64,000 nucleotides of DNA from Gigaspora margarita (GCA_009809945.1 WTPW01000328.1:341947-405946), one strand, 5' to 3'. Positions 10,749 through 23,399 are shown, numbered from the stretch's first letter. The notes: generated by a model not told the origin, from the letters alone. Program-made: numbers and translations.

Positions 10749-12430
10749 TTTATAAGTTATGGCTTAAAACCGAATTACAGTCGGATGATCAAAAATTCAG
10801 ACAATGGTACTAAAAAAAAAAAGATAACAAATGTTAAATCTATTTTTACATATATTTGATGGGAATATATAGATATTTATAAGCATTATTTCTTAAAGGC
10901 AATTTCATCCTTTTTGATTCACAGGGTACATTCTTTTTATGAATCAAAAAAAAGAACCCTCTGAATAAAAAAAGGGTGGGTTTGCTTCTTAAAGCATACC
11001 TTGAATTTTTTTTCCCACATCGAAGGTTTATTTTTCCTGTAGAAATGTCTACGTAGCCGTTTTATAATGCAGATTACGCCGTTAAATGGAGTTTAGAACT
11101 TAATAGTATAATGATGTCATACATACGTACAACGGTTTCCAATTACGTATGACAATCATTTCATTTAAACGGCTTAATTTATAATTAAGAATGGGCTACT
11201 GTGCAGCATTGTAGAAGACTACTACTCAGTGTAAATTTTATAATTTGGGCCAGTTATCATAATTCTGGTCAGTTCACATATGGCTTAAATAATTTTTATA
11301 TGTGCGTTGTAAAAGGCGCCCTTCCCAAAAAAGTTGTTGCTGCGGTAATCGGTTGTACAAATTCCTAGAATTCCTGGAATTCGGGTAATTCAAAGAATAG
11401 TAGGAAAAATCAGAATACTGAAAAAATAAGAAAAGCGAAAAAAGTTAGAATTCGCGTTATTCTTGTATATGTAAAAATTATTGTATAAATGGAGGTTCTT
11501 TCCAGAAATAAAACTAGCTCTTGAAGTTCAAAACCTTCTGAGTCTTATATATAAGCGTTTGTCTCTAAAATAAGTTCTCCTAAATACGCTTCCCTTTGGT
11601 CGTTAAATCGTTTATCATTATCATATTTCTTGTCCCCGTGACTGTCGTATTCTCTATTCTCGTATCGAATAAGAAAGAAAAAAAAAAGTAACAATTAGTA
11701 ATCAGACCCTTATAATATTAAACGCAAATTGATTAATGTAACTGTAACCTGTGACCACGTGACATCGTGAACCGAATTCACAGCCGCAGTACCCGCTAAT
11801 GAAGAAGTAAAGTATTAGTAAAGTAGTAAGAAAAGCGACTAAATCACCAAACGAAATCAAAGAACACTTATCTGAATCCAACACTATCGCTATAAACCCA
11901 GAATAACCCTGATTACTCGGACCAAGTCTTTCCACGCCTCGATTGAAGCCTTACCAATATTAGGGTTTGATTATTATAGTCATAGTGTTCTAGTTTGGAT
12001 AGTTTAGTTAATATTAGTATTTGTAGGGTGATTAATCAACATGTGATTTTTTTATATAATAAAAATTTTACTGCGTAAATACAGCTATAGGCTAACTTTC
12101 TTCTAATTGGTCAATCACCTATAATTGTATTTATACAGTTTAGAGTACTTTTTAAGAATTTAGCATTTCACAAGTAATAAATAAAAATTAAAACCGTGTC
12201 TATCTTCAATGAGTCCCAATAGCTACTATGCGAAATAATCTAAAAAAAATCCACAGCCTAGAGGTATTTAGCTTTGAAGGTAAAATTTATACGTATATTA
12301 TAACTATAGAAAACTATATATAATTACTAAATAGTTGAATGTATTTGACTTAATAAAAAAAAAACTAATAAACCAACTTCTTTTTTAATAGATAAAAAAC
12401 TTTGCTGAGCTACGTATATAATTGTATATA
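10749..12430. other. Intergenic, no gene recognised
   Basis: 1.7 kb upstream of the TPR-kinase start. It contains short imperfect inverted stretches, for example the self-complementary words around TTTTTATGAATCAAAAA (10934-10950) and a GAATTC-rich patch at 11358-11398. No reading frame shows domain-like content, and no RNA gene was identified. Confidence 0.5.
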
Positions 12431-12681
12431 TGGGGGTGAGTCAATAGAAATCAAGCAAATTTTTTTTAGTACTGTTTTTTAAAAGTTTAAATCAAGATAA
12501 TTTAACAAAAACTTGATCAAATTTAATAAAATTTTTTTTAAATTAATTCTACAGGTTTATAAAATTAATTTAAAAAAATTTTTATCAAATTTGATTAAAT
12601 TTTTGTTAAGTTATTTCTGTTCAAAGTTTCAAAAAAACTTTATTATAAAAAATTTGCTTGATTTCTATTGACTCACCCCCA
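12431..12681. mobile_element. 251 bp palindromic MITE, TA-flanked
   Basis: Near-perfect foldback: TGGGGGTGAGTCAATAGAAA at the left end is matched by the complement ending at 12681, and the arms continue toward the centre. The dinucleotide TA flanks both ends (12429-12430 and 12682-12683), suggesting a Tc1/mariner-type non-autonomous element. Its terminal GGGGTGAG is shared with the larger palindrome at 44976-45508. Confidence 0.85.
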
Positions 12682-12957
12682 TATTATTAGAACATAGTGT
12701 AAAGAACTTTTAATATGCAAAAATGTTAGTTATAAGAAATAAAAACGTTAAAAAATTTTAGTGATTACGACAAACTTTATATGGTTTAATGAATTTTTTC
12801 ACAATAAGCGTTAATTATAATACAGTAAACTATAGATTTTAGATCTCATTACTTCGGTATAATAAATAAACTAGCCTTTTAGAAAAACATATATGTTTAA
12901 TATATTATAATGATAAAGTTAATTTCACAAGTATAATTTATTGGATTTATTAATTTT

Positions 12958-13206
12958 GTGCACCGTGCACAGCTGTGCACCCTATAGTAACAATAATTAG
13001 GATTAGGGTTAGGGTTAGGATTAGAATAAGAGTTGGGTTAGGGTTAGGGTTAGGTTAGAGTTAGATTTAGAATTTAAAGTAACTTCGCGAGAGGAGCATT
13101 TTTTGTTAAAAATGCAACAGGGGGTTACCTTAGTAAAATTTTGAGAATGCAACAGAGGTTGCTCTAATAAAATTTTAAAGAAACATGCATAGCTGTGCAG
13201 GTGCAC
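12958..13206. mobile_element. 249 bp MITE with GTGCAC ends and TTAGGG core
   Basis: The left end GTGCACCGTGCACAGCTGTG is mirrored by the right end (AGCTGTGCAGGTGCAC), and ATTTT flanks both sides, a likely 5 bp target duplication. A telomere-like repeat lies within it. No coding content. Confidence 0.6.
13003..13063 (+). repeat. Interstitial telomere-like repeat
   Basis: Degenerate TTAGGG units (several GGGTTA steps with insertions). Filamentous fungal telomeres are TTAGGG, but here the units are imperfect, short and inside a MITE, so this is not a chromosome end. Shorter versions recur at 13395-13430, 38541-38570, 54087-54110 and 54405-54420. Confidence 0.8.
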
Positions 13207-13600
13207 ATTTTAAACAAACCCCAATTTATTGGCTGTTTTTGCTTATATGGCCAATCATAAAGCAATGTTTAATTTCATGTGATCTACCAATCACGAGAAA
13301 GTTAGCCTATAGAAAATAGAAAAAATGCATTTGTCACCCCCGTGACACATTTATTTGTCACGGCCGATAAGGCCATATTGATGTAAAGTAGGATTAAGTT
13401 AGGGTTAGGGACAAGATTAAGTTAGGGTCAAGATTAATACATAATTGCGAGAGGATCATTTTTTGTAAAACGAAACCGAAAGGGTTCAAAAACAAGAAAA
13501 TTTTTCAAGTGTCCCACTAATTTTCAAATCAGTTCGTAACAGGCAATGATGGCGGGGGTTTATATTAACCAATCAGAGTCTACAAAGTACAACCAATCAG
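13207..13600. other. Repeat debris with second TTAGGG module
   Basis: Holds a GTCAC-rich inverted patch (13331-13365) and a second copy of the TTAGGG plus GCGAGAGGA-CATTTTTTGT module also seen in the preceding MITE. No gene. Confidence 0.45.
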
Positions 13601-13607
13601 CGTGAAC

Positions 13608-13717
13608 GGATCCAAACGGATCTTCGGATCGGATCCTCTGGATCCGGCGGATCTTATACATCATGGATCCGATTCGATCCGAAGCGCCGGATCCGGACCG
13701 GATCTTGCGGAACACTA
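13608..13717. repeat. GGATC/GATCC word cluster
   Basis: In about 110 bp the word GGATC or GATCC appears well over ten times in both orientations, in a locally GC-rich block within AT-rich surroundings. It ends in CGGAACACTA, similar to the CGAAACACTA terminus of the hAT-like element at 26513-27858. It is probably the subterminal array of a truncated hAT-like element; the other end was not found. Confidence 0.6.
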
Positions 13718-14229
13718 GTCCAAGTTATTCTTAAATCTAAAATAAACGAATTTTATTGACACCGAGTAAAACTGGGTTATATTTTGATTTTCTATAGATT
13801 TGTGTTATGCACTGTTTAATTCGTTATTTCATATCAAACTTAACATTATTGTTCTCAAAAAGAGGTTACCGGTAATTTAAATTATTAATGTTCTCAAAAT
13901 TTGATAATGTTCATTATATTAATACAGTAATATTGTACACAACAATTATTGCATTTTAAATACTTTATATAAAAAATAATAATTTATTATTATCTAGTAA
14001 TTTAAAATTCGTAATTTAAACAAAAATAAAAAATTCAATTTTAAAATATATTTTATTTTAATAAATTTTTTTAAAAAAGCTTTTTATGGTAAATGTTTAA
14101 ATTAAATCATCTAACAAGTTCTTTATTTAAATATGACAATTTAGCACATTAATTATTTAATCTAATTTACTCTAATTTCGTGCCTATATCTATGCTTGGA
14201 TTATTTGATTTTGTGCTTGATATAATCTC
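13718..14229. other. AT-rich gene-free stretch
   Basis: Low-complexity A/T sequence with no recognisable coding or repeat structure. Confidence 0.5.
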
Positions 14230-15890
14230 ATAGTCAATAGAATTATAACCGATTTCCAAAGAAGTCAGGGTAGTGTTTTTACAAAGTACGCTCGTTAATG
14301 GTTTTCCTCCTTCTGCCTAATATGACTATCTCCAGAAATCGAATTACCTTGAAGATTCAAATCTCTCAGTGTGATGTTCTTGCCAAATGCATCTGTCAAA
14401 TGCTTTTCCTCCTTCTGATCAAAGTTTATTCGAATCAAAATTCAAAGAAATCAGAGTTGATTCTGGAAAAGTGCATCTGTTAATGTTTTTCCAGCATCTG
14501 ATCAAAGATTATTACCTATAATATTTGTTCCTCCTATAGGATTCGATAACCTCCAAGATTCAAATTTTTCAACGCGGTATTTTTGCAAGGTACATTAGCT
14601 AAGATCATTCGAACTAAGTTTCAAAATTCCAAAATTTTCAGCGTGGCATTCTTAGAAACTGCATTTGTTAATTCACCAAAATTTACTAATACACATCCTG
14701 AGAAAGATTCCATGTTGAAAGTGCTTTTTGTTCTTCAATACTACCTGGTCATTTTTGAGAATGTCTTCGAATAGTTTTAACGTTTTGAGAAAATTGCATT
14801 ACGTAAAAGTTCATGTACTTCTTTTCTCAAATTCTCAATATCCTGCGCTGAAGCATTTGAAATTAACATACCAGCTACTGTAATTAAGTGGAATGATGTC
14901 GTAATTTCAAGTGAATTGATAAGTGCATTTATAATGTTTTGACGAGTTGAGAAAATTTCGCTATTTGAGTTGATATGCCAATAGAATGGTGTTGGTGTTG
15001 ACTCAATGTGGAATAAATTGGTTTAAAGTATTGAAAGTTAATCTTGTTTCTGGTAGATTGGTAGGATTAATGTCCCAACATTGTTTATAAGTTTAAAATA
15101 TTGAGGTGGAGTTCTTTCTATAAGTTCTTCTCAATTGTGCTTATCACGTTTATATTAAGCACTTAGGTTTGATAAATGTCGGTATTCCATGAACGATTAA
15201 GTTCGAAGTCATTTCATTCATCTGATTTGATAGCCCAAAGTCTGCAAACTTTGTATGTCTTTGATGAATCGAGATGTTTTCGAACTCTTAATTTTAAAGT
15301 ATTAGCTGTCAGTGATTAAGGAATTATTAAATTAATAAATATGAAAAATATATAATACTTACATGATCTATATGAATAATATTATTATCATGCAAAAATT
15401 AAATCGAAGCGTTATTTTCTTAGCAATATTTAGTTTATCTGTCTATTGTTACAAAATTTGCCTTTAAGTATCCTCGTAAAGATTCTTCATTAGCAGATTG
15501 GAAATCCATATTATAATATTCGTAATTGTCTATCTTTTTGCATTCAATAAATTATTTTTATAATTTTGATATTCAAAAATATAGATTGCTTTTTACATTC
15601 GTAATTCTATAGACTCTAATAATATTTTGATGGTAATTAGCTCTCGTAACAGTTTAAGCTTTATCACCAGATTAACTTAATAAATACCTCATTTTTAAAA
15701 TTTTTCATTCAATCTTAAGTCGGTATCGAATTTGAGACATTTAAGAACAAAAGCTAATTCATAATCTTCTATTCATATTTAAAAGCCTTTCCAAAAACTC
15801 CTGAGCCAATTTCTGTAGTGTCTGTAAATTTATTATATCCTAGATAATTAATAGGTCCATCAGGAATTGCTTGATCGAAAAGCACGTTGT
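14230..15890 (-). pseudogene. Decayed protein kinase followed by LRR repeats
   Basis: Reading the minus strand from 15890 down, kinase landmarks appear in order but in broken frames: a glycine loop IGSGVFGKA (about 15785-15825), ADFGLS (about 15228-15245) and a C-lobe CWDINP (about 15070-15090). Below these, 14230-14720 carries RNI-type LRR fragments on the same strand (strings such as TTTCCAAAGAAGTCAGGGTAG, close in sequence to the LRR gene at 29461-31238). Many stops and indels separate the pieces. It may be one kinase-LRR fusion gene or two adjacent relics. Non-functional. Confidence 0.7.
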
Positions 15891-16559
15891 TGCGATCAAT
15901 AGAGCGACTTCTTCACTATCGCGCTAAATTAGTTCAGAAACACAACATAAGTTTAGGTTTAGATGAATAAAGAAGAGATATTTAGTTGGTAATTCCTGCA
16001 AGACGTACCTTCTTTATATATCTCAGGTGATCGTTGATACGCCGTGAACTTTAAGATCGATTTACTCCTTTATTTCCCGGTTCTTATTATCAATGTATCG
16101 TTATTATTAACGCCTATCGTTATTGCATGAATTTGTGGTATTACTTTAGTTCCTGTTTTGGCCATCTGTGACTATTTATATTAGTGTATACTGTATTTCT
16201 CTTGAGATTGTACACCGTATTTTCACCTAATAACGCGTATCTACGTTATTCCGGGATTCACGTGTGCGGTATTTCGAATCATTTTTTACAACGAATGTAA
16301 TAGATACGGTATAACAAAAATAATATATAGTATTAATTGTAATCCATTATATGAGAACAGCTCACAAAATTTCCAGGTGATGTAAATTGCTTTTTCCGTA
16401 TGTTCATCCAAAAAATTTAATTTTTTATAATTTAACATGACGCTAATAAGCCTAAAAGTTCTCCATCGAAATGGTTTGAAGTTTAAGCACATGATGTCTG
16501 GACGTAAAATTTTCAACAAATATCAAAGCTATTTCGTTTAGCAGTAATTTACATGAGAT
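15891..16559. other. Intergenic, no gene recognised
   Basis: No frame with recognisable domain content. Only ordinary AT-rich sequence. Confidence 0.4.
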
Positions 16560-17060
16560 CATAGTTGAACTAATACTTTTACACTTTCCGAGCCCAAATA
16601 ATTATTTGAAATATTTAAAGGAATTAAAACTAAGAACTTCCGCGAACTTTCAGAACGACGTTTATTATTTATAAAAGTTAAAGAGATCAAAGTGATATTT
16701 TTACCAAGAGCATTTGCAATTGTCTTTCTTCCTTCAGTACCAAGTTGATTATTTGAAAGATACAAAGAAATTAAAATGATATCTTTGCCAAGAGTTTCCG
16801 ATAATGCCTTCCTTCTTTCAGCATCAAATTAATGCTTTACAATCTTTAAGGAAATAAATTATCATTTTTACAGAGAACATCCGGTAATAAATTCCTTAAT
16901 TAATACCAATGATCACATGCAACTCCATCAAGGTCCAAATTTGTAAGTACCTTAATTGTTCGTAGAAATATGAAATTTTTAATAAAAAAAATTTTTACTC
17001 GACTTTCCAAGCCAATTATTAATTCCTTTGTCTAAATTATTAGTGGAAGCGGTCATAGTA
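16560..17060 (-). pseudogene. LRR gene fragment
   Basis: Short minus-strand pieces encode LRR-like strings (YLSNNQLGTEGRKTIANALG and LNISNNYLGSE) separated by stops and frameshifts. The repeat pattern matches the 28-residue RNI-type LRR of the F-box gene at 29461-31238. A remnant without an intact frame. Confidence 0.7.
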
Positions 17061-17840
17061 TAGCTTGAATATTCAAAAAGTAAAATTTGAATATTGAGGA
17101 ATTGTTTGAATTAATTCATTAGGGAGTATTGCTCTTTCGTTTTCATTTCATTTTTACATCGGCAGGCTTGATAAAAGATGATAAGAGTTCTATTTATATC
17201 CACCGATTTTTTTGATAAATTCCAAAATTGCGGTATCAAGTTTATAAATTACGTATTGTACGTACGTACGAACGACGTTTATAATTTATTCATATGTTCT
17301 ACTATAATCGAAAAGTGTAATATTCTAAAAGGTATACAACTTTTTACCTTATACTCAAAACTATTATCTAAATAAGTGGGAATTATACGGACTTTTTATT
17401 CGCAAAACTGCACTCAATTCATTTGTTTAGGTAATGTTGCTACTAGATCGGTCTAATAAAAATTGTGAGAACTAAAATGATATAAAAAGAATTATGTAAA
17501 TAGGCATTTCTATTCAAAATTTTATTCCTTTTTTTTTTTATTATTAGATGAATTGTCAATATCCAATATTCCACAACGTTAAGATTCCAAGATCCTGAAA
17601 TTCATAATTATTCTGTTGAATATGTTAAGGGCAAAAATTATTTTGAATATTGCGGTTTTATCGAGGTTAATTTGGTTGAGTCAGGAAATTAGGATCATGA
17701 AATTGATTAGGATGAGGTTGGAAATTTAAAAGTTGATTGTGTTGAGGCAGGAACTATTATTCTGCTGAAGTCGGTATCGATCATGAACGAGTTGATTAGA
17801 TTGAGGCTGGTAATTATGATCATGAACAAGTTGATTGGGA
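17061..17840. other. Intergenic, no gene recognised
   Basis: AT-rich. A small CGTACGTACG patch at about 17259 is the only notable string. No coding evidence. Confidence 0.4.
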
Positions 17841-18170
17841 TGAAGGAACCCTGACAGAAGCTCTTTATAACAATAACAACAATTTGACTTCCTTACATAA
17901 TTCATACTGAACTCGACTCTGAAGGAGAGGCACTAGCAAAGGCTCTATATAAAAACAAAACCTTGACTTCTTCATATCTTGGAAATGATAAAAAATCATT
18001 GAATATTCACTGCAATACACTTGGATCTAAAGGAGTAATGGAAACACTTTGCGAAGTTTCCACATCAATTTTTTTTTTGATTTTTCATGTAATATATTTC
18101 GTCATGACGGAAGAAAAACATGGCAGAAGCTCTTGTATAAACATTAACATCATCATAACTTGAAGATACT
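17841..18170 (+). pseudogene. LRR gene fragment, plus strand
   Basis: Plus-strand translation gives LRR-like pieces: EGEALAKALYKNKTLTS, then NTLGSKGVMETLCE. A stop lies within the first repeat unit. Opposite in orientation to the other LRR relics, so it was separately derived or inverted. Confidence 0.6.
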
Positions 18171-20438
18171 GGAATTTGTCATGAAGACGGTAAGCATTAA
18201 CAGAAATTATTTGCAAAATAACTTTATCTTATTTAAGTATTCTTTTGTATTCTATTTTATATTTTCATGAAGAATTGTCATCATGTTCGGTTGTATTTTA
18301 ATCGATTTATCAGTCGAAAACAAATGGGTACATACTAGCGATGCAGGTGGAACTACCCCAGTGAACCTTACGACTATAGCAAGTTACGATTACGGGTGCA
18401 GCAGAAATCATAGTACGAATCCCAAATACTATATTAGAATGATAATTTCATTTGTTTCATCAATTGTGGTCAAATCATTTCACCACTCTAAATTTATTTC
18501 ACCAAATTTTTCATCATTATGCCGTATCGATAATTAAAATTTGAAATATCTAATATTATGACTGTGATCAATATATAAAATAATTGGTATACATAGTCTT
18601 AATACCAAGAATTAAAGTTATTGAAAAATTTTTGTTTATTGTTTAATAATGACATATATAGAAAAAAAAAGGCTATTAATTTTAAAACAGAATTATACAT
18701 AACTATTAGAGGATTTCAGAATTAATGATTCGGCATCCGATTTCAGATAAAAATAAGTGATGTATTTATTTCTAAAACAAGTGACGTATAAATCCTATGT
18801 TTGTGAAATCCAAAGAGTGGATTTGTGAAAAAACACTTCACACATTATATAACCAATGCACTTCCGTTTCTGATAAGATTAGAAGCATTAAAAAAAAAAA
18901 TGGAACTGAAAAAAGGTAGAGAGCTTAAAAGAATTGTGGAAAGAAAAAAAATAAAAAGAAGCTATGGTAAATGAGAAAATTATATAAAGAAATAAATGGA
19001 GTATATAAGAATTTTGAAGGAACGTTTCTTTGGAAAAACTATTCAGGCCATGGAGCTTTACCAAAGGGGAACGTGAATAGAAATTACCTATTAAATTGGA
19101 AGTCTAAATGGCAAGTACCTTGTTACTCGAATAAATAAATTCAGGTGAATTCATTTTGAACGACAAAATCAATTTTCGGACAATGATCCTGCATTTTCAA
19201 AGCTAACTAATGAGAATAGATTGAATTTTCTCAGGAAAGAGGAAGGGGTGAGCGCTATAGTAAATTGATCACATCTATCTGGATACCATATAATCATTCG
19301 TTAAAGGAAATGAACTTTTCTCAATTGAAAAGTCGCAAATTGAGATTTTTGATCAAGATTATTTCTTACAGTCGAAAAACTTTTGGCAAAATTACAAGCT
19401 GGTATGTCTCCAAAATTGGAGGTTTTGTCTGGCAATTGGTGAGTCAAACTATTTCAATTTATCTGGAAATAATGTATTATCGATTATTGTCCTAATCTTT
19501 CACTGATGGTAAAATCATCGAACGTGATTTGATACTTCTTTATATAGGTATGTTAAGAAAGAAAATGGGAAAAGGGCAGACTGGCTTATGGAATGAACTA
19601 AAGGCATATAATTTGTATGATAGTTTGTCAAATATTATCGAGAGCTAGAATTTTTAGAGCTGATAAGCGTAAGCATTCGCATAATAACGTCAACACAAAA
19701 TGTAAACAAAAATATTGGCAATTGTCATCAGTCTTATATGAGGACTTACACTTAATATGGAAGTGATTTGGTTATGATTTTATTGATTTTCGACGTTTCT
19801 CGCGTTCGACTTCATTCTCTACAACCTACAACGTTAGTTTCGCAATGGCTTTTATCACCAACCGAGTTTATTAAAACGCGATAGCATTAAACCCAACAAT
19901 AACAAGGTGAAGTTAGATCAACTCTGAGTTACGTGAATTTCAAAAAATGTACGATTGTTTGACTTTTATACACACAAATTAAAGATTTAATTAGTGACAA
20001 AATTATCTTAAATTCAGTGCACGTAAGTGTATTGAACAAGTGGTTTGCGTAAAAGTGGAAAGTAAGGATTTTATTGACAGAAGTGAAGGGATTAAGATTG
20101 CGGTTAAAAGGTATTGAGAAAAAGAACAAACGATTATCTACAAATTTTCTGTCGATTCCGATTCAATTACAACTCTAAATGATGTATCGTAATCACTTAT
20201 ACAATGCCGCGTTCATCAAAGAAATGTATCATATTCAAATATGCCAACAAAAGCATAACAAAACCTTTTATATTCGCACCAAAGTCACAGGGTTTCCTCG
20301 TCAACTTCTTAATTTAATAAAGTAACAATAATTTGTACACAACGCCATCACATAACTTTTCGGAATTTTCATAAAATTGACTTGTTAGACGGAAGTCTGA
20401 ATGTCTCAACTCTCATTGAAGAACTTATTCAAAACAAA
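18171..20438. other. 2.3 kb without a recognisable gene
   Basis: Several short open frames occur (for example 18283-18537 and 19265-19495), but none has a domain, repeat or composition I recognise. Positions 19863-19879 match the TIR of the MITE at 33765-34125 (CGAGTTTATTAAAACGC), possibly a solo end. Otherwise I see nothing. Confidence 0.4.
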
Positions 20439-20439
20439 T

Positions 20440-20511
20440 GCAAAAATTCGATATGGCAAAGGCGAAAGAGGTGTTGCAAAAATTCGATATGGCAAAGGCG
20501 AAAGAGGTGTT
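20440..20511 (+). repeat. 36 bp exact tandem duplication
   Basis: Two identical, adjacent 36 bp units (20440-20475 and 20476-20511). In one plus frame they encode the 12-residue unit QKFDMAKAKEVL twice, within a small open frame from ATG 20439 to about 20577 that continues as a charged, helix-prone peptide. Length is a multiple of three, so the unit could once have been coding. No family recognised. Confidence 0.75.
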
Positions 20512-20984
20512 ACTTAAACGTGATGAAGACATAAAAGAGGATCTACAAGTATCCAAACAAGAGCGTGTTTTATTATAAGAAAAAAAAAATTATAATTCAC
20601 TACTAGTAGATGTTGAACGACTTGAACGAACGACTTGATGAAGAGGTAACACAAACCGTATATGAGTGAAGGAGGCCAAAGATATTAAAATTTGTAATTA
20701 AAAATTATTCAAGGAAAACGAGAAACTAAAAAAATAATAAAATAAAAAAATAATAAATAAAATATCAAATAAAAAATCATCAAACGAAGTATTCCCTTTA
20801 GGCTGGAACGCAGATGATGTGTCACTCACGAGAATCATCGTTTTCACTGTCACAAAGCATAGTTATGGATAACGAAGGACTTCAAATTTGTCACAGCATG
20901 TAATGGAGTATGTGACTCTTCAAAAAGGATTGAAATGTATTACAGTATACACTTCAATAATCAACTGATCAAATAGTATATTAG

Positions 20985-21130
20985 AGATGGACAAGGTAAT
21001 AATGCAAGTAATGATTATTTTTTTACCCAGTACTTACACTTACGTATTATTACCAATTATCAGTTATTACTTATGACGAATGATTATTACATTTATGATT
21101 CCAAAATGTAATCTGGTGAAAATTCAAATT
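20985..21130. repeat. GTAAT/ATTAC word array with hAT-like end
   Basis: Begins TAGAGATGGACAAGG, whose first nine bases match the TIR of the hAT-like element at 60135-61621 (TAGAGATGGG). It is followed by dense TAATGATTA/ATTAC words in both orientations. It looks like one end of a related element; I could not find the other end. Confidence 0.45.
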
Positions 21131-21998
21131 TTTGATCAAATTTAATTTTTATTTCTTACGAGTTGACTTGGTTTTCATAAAATTGTATAATTGATTGGAT
21201 CGATAAAACTATCATTATCAATATCAATCTTCTTAAAGATCTCTTGCAGTTTATCTTCTGCCATTTTTATTCAATTTTATTAGCGGGCTTTGTAATAAAA
21301 ATATCTTGAACCGTTGGATATTATTATCGGAAACTTCGTTTCCGCTTGTACACATACAGATCAGCGTATTTTTACTAAATACCCCGCGATCTTGATATAA
21401 TGATCGAATAATATTGATTATTAAATTATTATTAGTTTCTTTAAAGTCAATATTATATCATCGCAAATAATGTCCATGGTGTTATCTTGGGATAAAAAAT
21501 TTAAAAACATGAAGCAGAATATCACGTTATTGTTTGAGAATATACTTTTTTTTTATTAATCTTTTGTTCTTCAATAATAAAATTTTTGAATCTATAATTT
21601 TCTACCTCATATTTATATTATAAAAGCAATAATAATATAAATTTTTTATAAAATGAATATATTTAGACAGAAGTTATTTACAGATCTTATCTGTAATGAT
21701 ATGTATTTTGAATAGATTAGGAAAATCAAAGTGTATAATTTACAGTTCTTTAAAAATTTTGCGTTGCTTTTTATATTTTGTAATAAAGCAGATTAATATT
21801 TTTAATTATATAATTAAGTATTCAATTTTATATGTGTATATTGATGTTAGGAAAACAATTTATGAATTGTTTCAAAATTCATGTTTTTTGCAATCTAATA
21901 CTATTATTTGAAATAAAACATTCGTAATGAAAATTTTTATTGAATAATTAGCACTTGCACCTATACATTATAATTTAGGAAAGTTATGATAAATAATA
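21131..21998. other. AT-rich gene-free stretch
   Basis: No coding, RNA or repeat feature supported. Confidence 0.4.
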
Positions 21999-22213
21999 GT
22001 TATTGTATGGGTTGTAGTGAATAACCCAGTTACACACGGGTTCATATTCCGTGCCGAAGGCACGGGATTTAAATATGAACCCGTGTATGTAACGGGTTAT
22101 TCCACATACCCATATAATAACTATCTTATTGCACGGTGTCTGACGTAACAATCCCGTGCCAATAAGTAAATGAAAAAAGCACGGGTTGTCACATAAGACC
22201 CGTACAATAAACA
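21999..22213. mobile_element. MITE with long hairpin, GCCGAAGGC centre, copy 1
   Basis: The ends GTTATTGTATGGG and the complement of CCCGTACAATAAAC form a TIR. Internally, a long hairpin (about 22025-22104) has its apex at GTGCCGAAGGCAC, with arms containing GGGTTCATAT and ATATGAACCC. It is followed by TGACGTAACAATCCCGTGC. A second copy with different arm sequence but the same apex and trailing motif is at 54751-54933. Confidence 0.75.
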
Positions 22214-22880
22214 TTAATTATTTAATTTGCTATTTGATTTGATTGGTCGAAATATCAACATCACAACCAAGTCAAGGCACATTTTAAACATTAAATGTAG
22301 AAAGTTTAAAAGGAAATATTATGACCAGTCATAAATGGAGATCTGACTGTTGTTGTAGAAGAGCTTATTTATCAAGTGTTTATTTTTATTTTACATAAAT
22401 CTGAAGTCAATCACGATGATGAAACTTTGATGCGGTCCCACAATCCACAAAATTATGTGAGTTATTTGTCACCCTATACTTACTTGCTAATACCATTACG
22501 TATTTCTAGAGGAAAAAAACATGCATTATGTTAAAGATATTTCATATCAAGACATGCAATGAAAGATCTTGAAATATTTGCTAAAACTTCAGGGTCTTCC
22601 TTTGCGATACTCATATTAGTGATGTAAAGATTGATATTTATTCTCTGTGATCTTTATATCTTAAAATAACACTAGTACAGACTTTCATAATACAATCGTT
22701 TGTTCTATTTGTTATAGCAAGTATAATAGCTAATTATAGTGGCATCAAAAAGTATATGACATAATTTATTACATGTGATCAGAATTTGTCCAAACATTTT
22801 TTATTATTTTTAATCAGATCATTGATCAAAATTCTAAGTACAGTACGTACGTATCAACTTTTTAAATATTACACGCATCC
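22214..22880. other. Intergenic, no gene recognised
   Basis: No supported feature. Confidence 0.4.
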
Positions 22881-23144
22881 ACTTATTTGCGCGGGTAATA
22901 CAAACTCTTAAAGATGAAATAGCCAATCAGTGAGTGCAAATTTTAACTATTCCGGATCAGCCACGTACGAAAGGCAAAAACAAGTGTTAAAAATGTCGAG
23001 AATGAAATTTTACATACAATGAGTGTTAATATATTTTTATAGCCTCTAACATTAAGGTTCTATCTCTAAATTTTTATCTCGCGCACTTTGTTTATTTACA
23101 AAATCGGATTTCCTTTTTTGGTTTGTATCACCCGCGCAAATAAG
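22881..23144. mobile_element. MITE family X, copy 1
   Basis: TIR ACTTATTTGCGCGGGTAATA at the left, complement with one mismatch at the right (GTATCACCCGCGCAAATAAGT). Flanks contain imperfect 9 bp direct repeats (ATTACACGC and ATTGCACAC) a few bases outside the TIRs, which would suit a Mutator-like element. Other copies: 31699-33202 and 36495-36689. Confidence 0.75.
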
Positions 23145-23339
23145 TAAAATGGTTATTGCACACGTAGTCAATTATATTAACATCAACACGTTACATCACA
23201 TCTAATATCATACAGTCACAAAAGTATAAAAAGATTCTAAATTTAAATTCACTGTCACTTTTAAAAAAAATTTATTATAATGATAAAAGAACAATGTGTA
23301 GCAGATGTGGAAGTCAAGATCATATCTTAAGAATGAAAG

Positions 23340-23341
<2 letters not shown>

Positions 23342-23379
<38 letters not shown>
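23342..23379 (+). repeat. 38 bp poly-A tract
   Basis: An uninterrupted run of 38 A. It is followed by two diverged copies of an approximately 45 bp unit starting ACACATGAAAA. It could be a retroposed tail, but no retroposon body is recognisable upstream. Confidence 0.85.
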
Positions 23380-23383
<4 letters not shown>

Positions 23384-23399
23384 CATGAAAATGCAACAA

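Noticed and set aside
13003..13063. Telomere or chromosome end
   Set aside because: Units are few and imperfect and lie inside a MITE with normal sequence on both sides.
23208..23399. Minus-strand frame with a long run of Phe
   Set aside because: The run is the complement of the 38 bp poly-A tract; no coding support.
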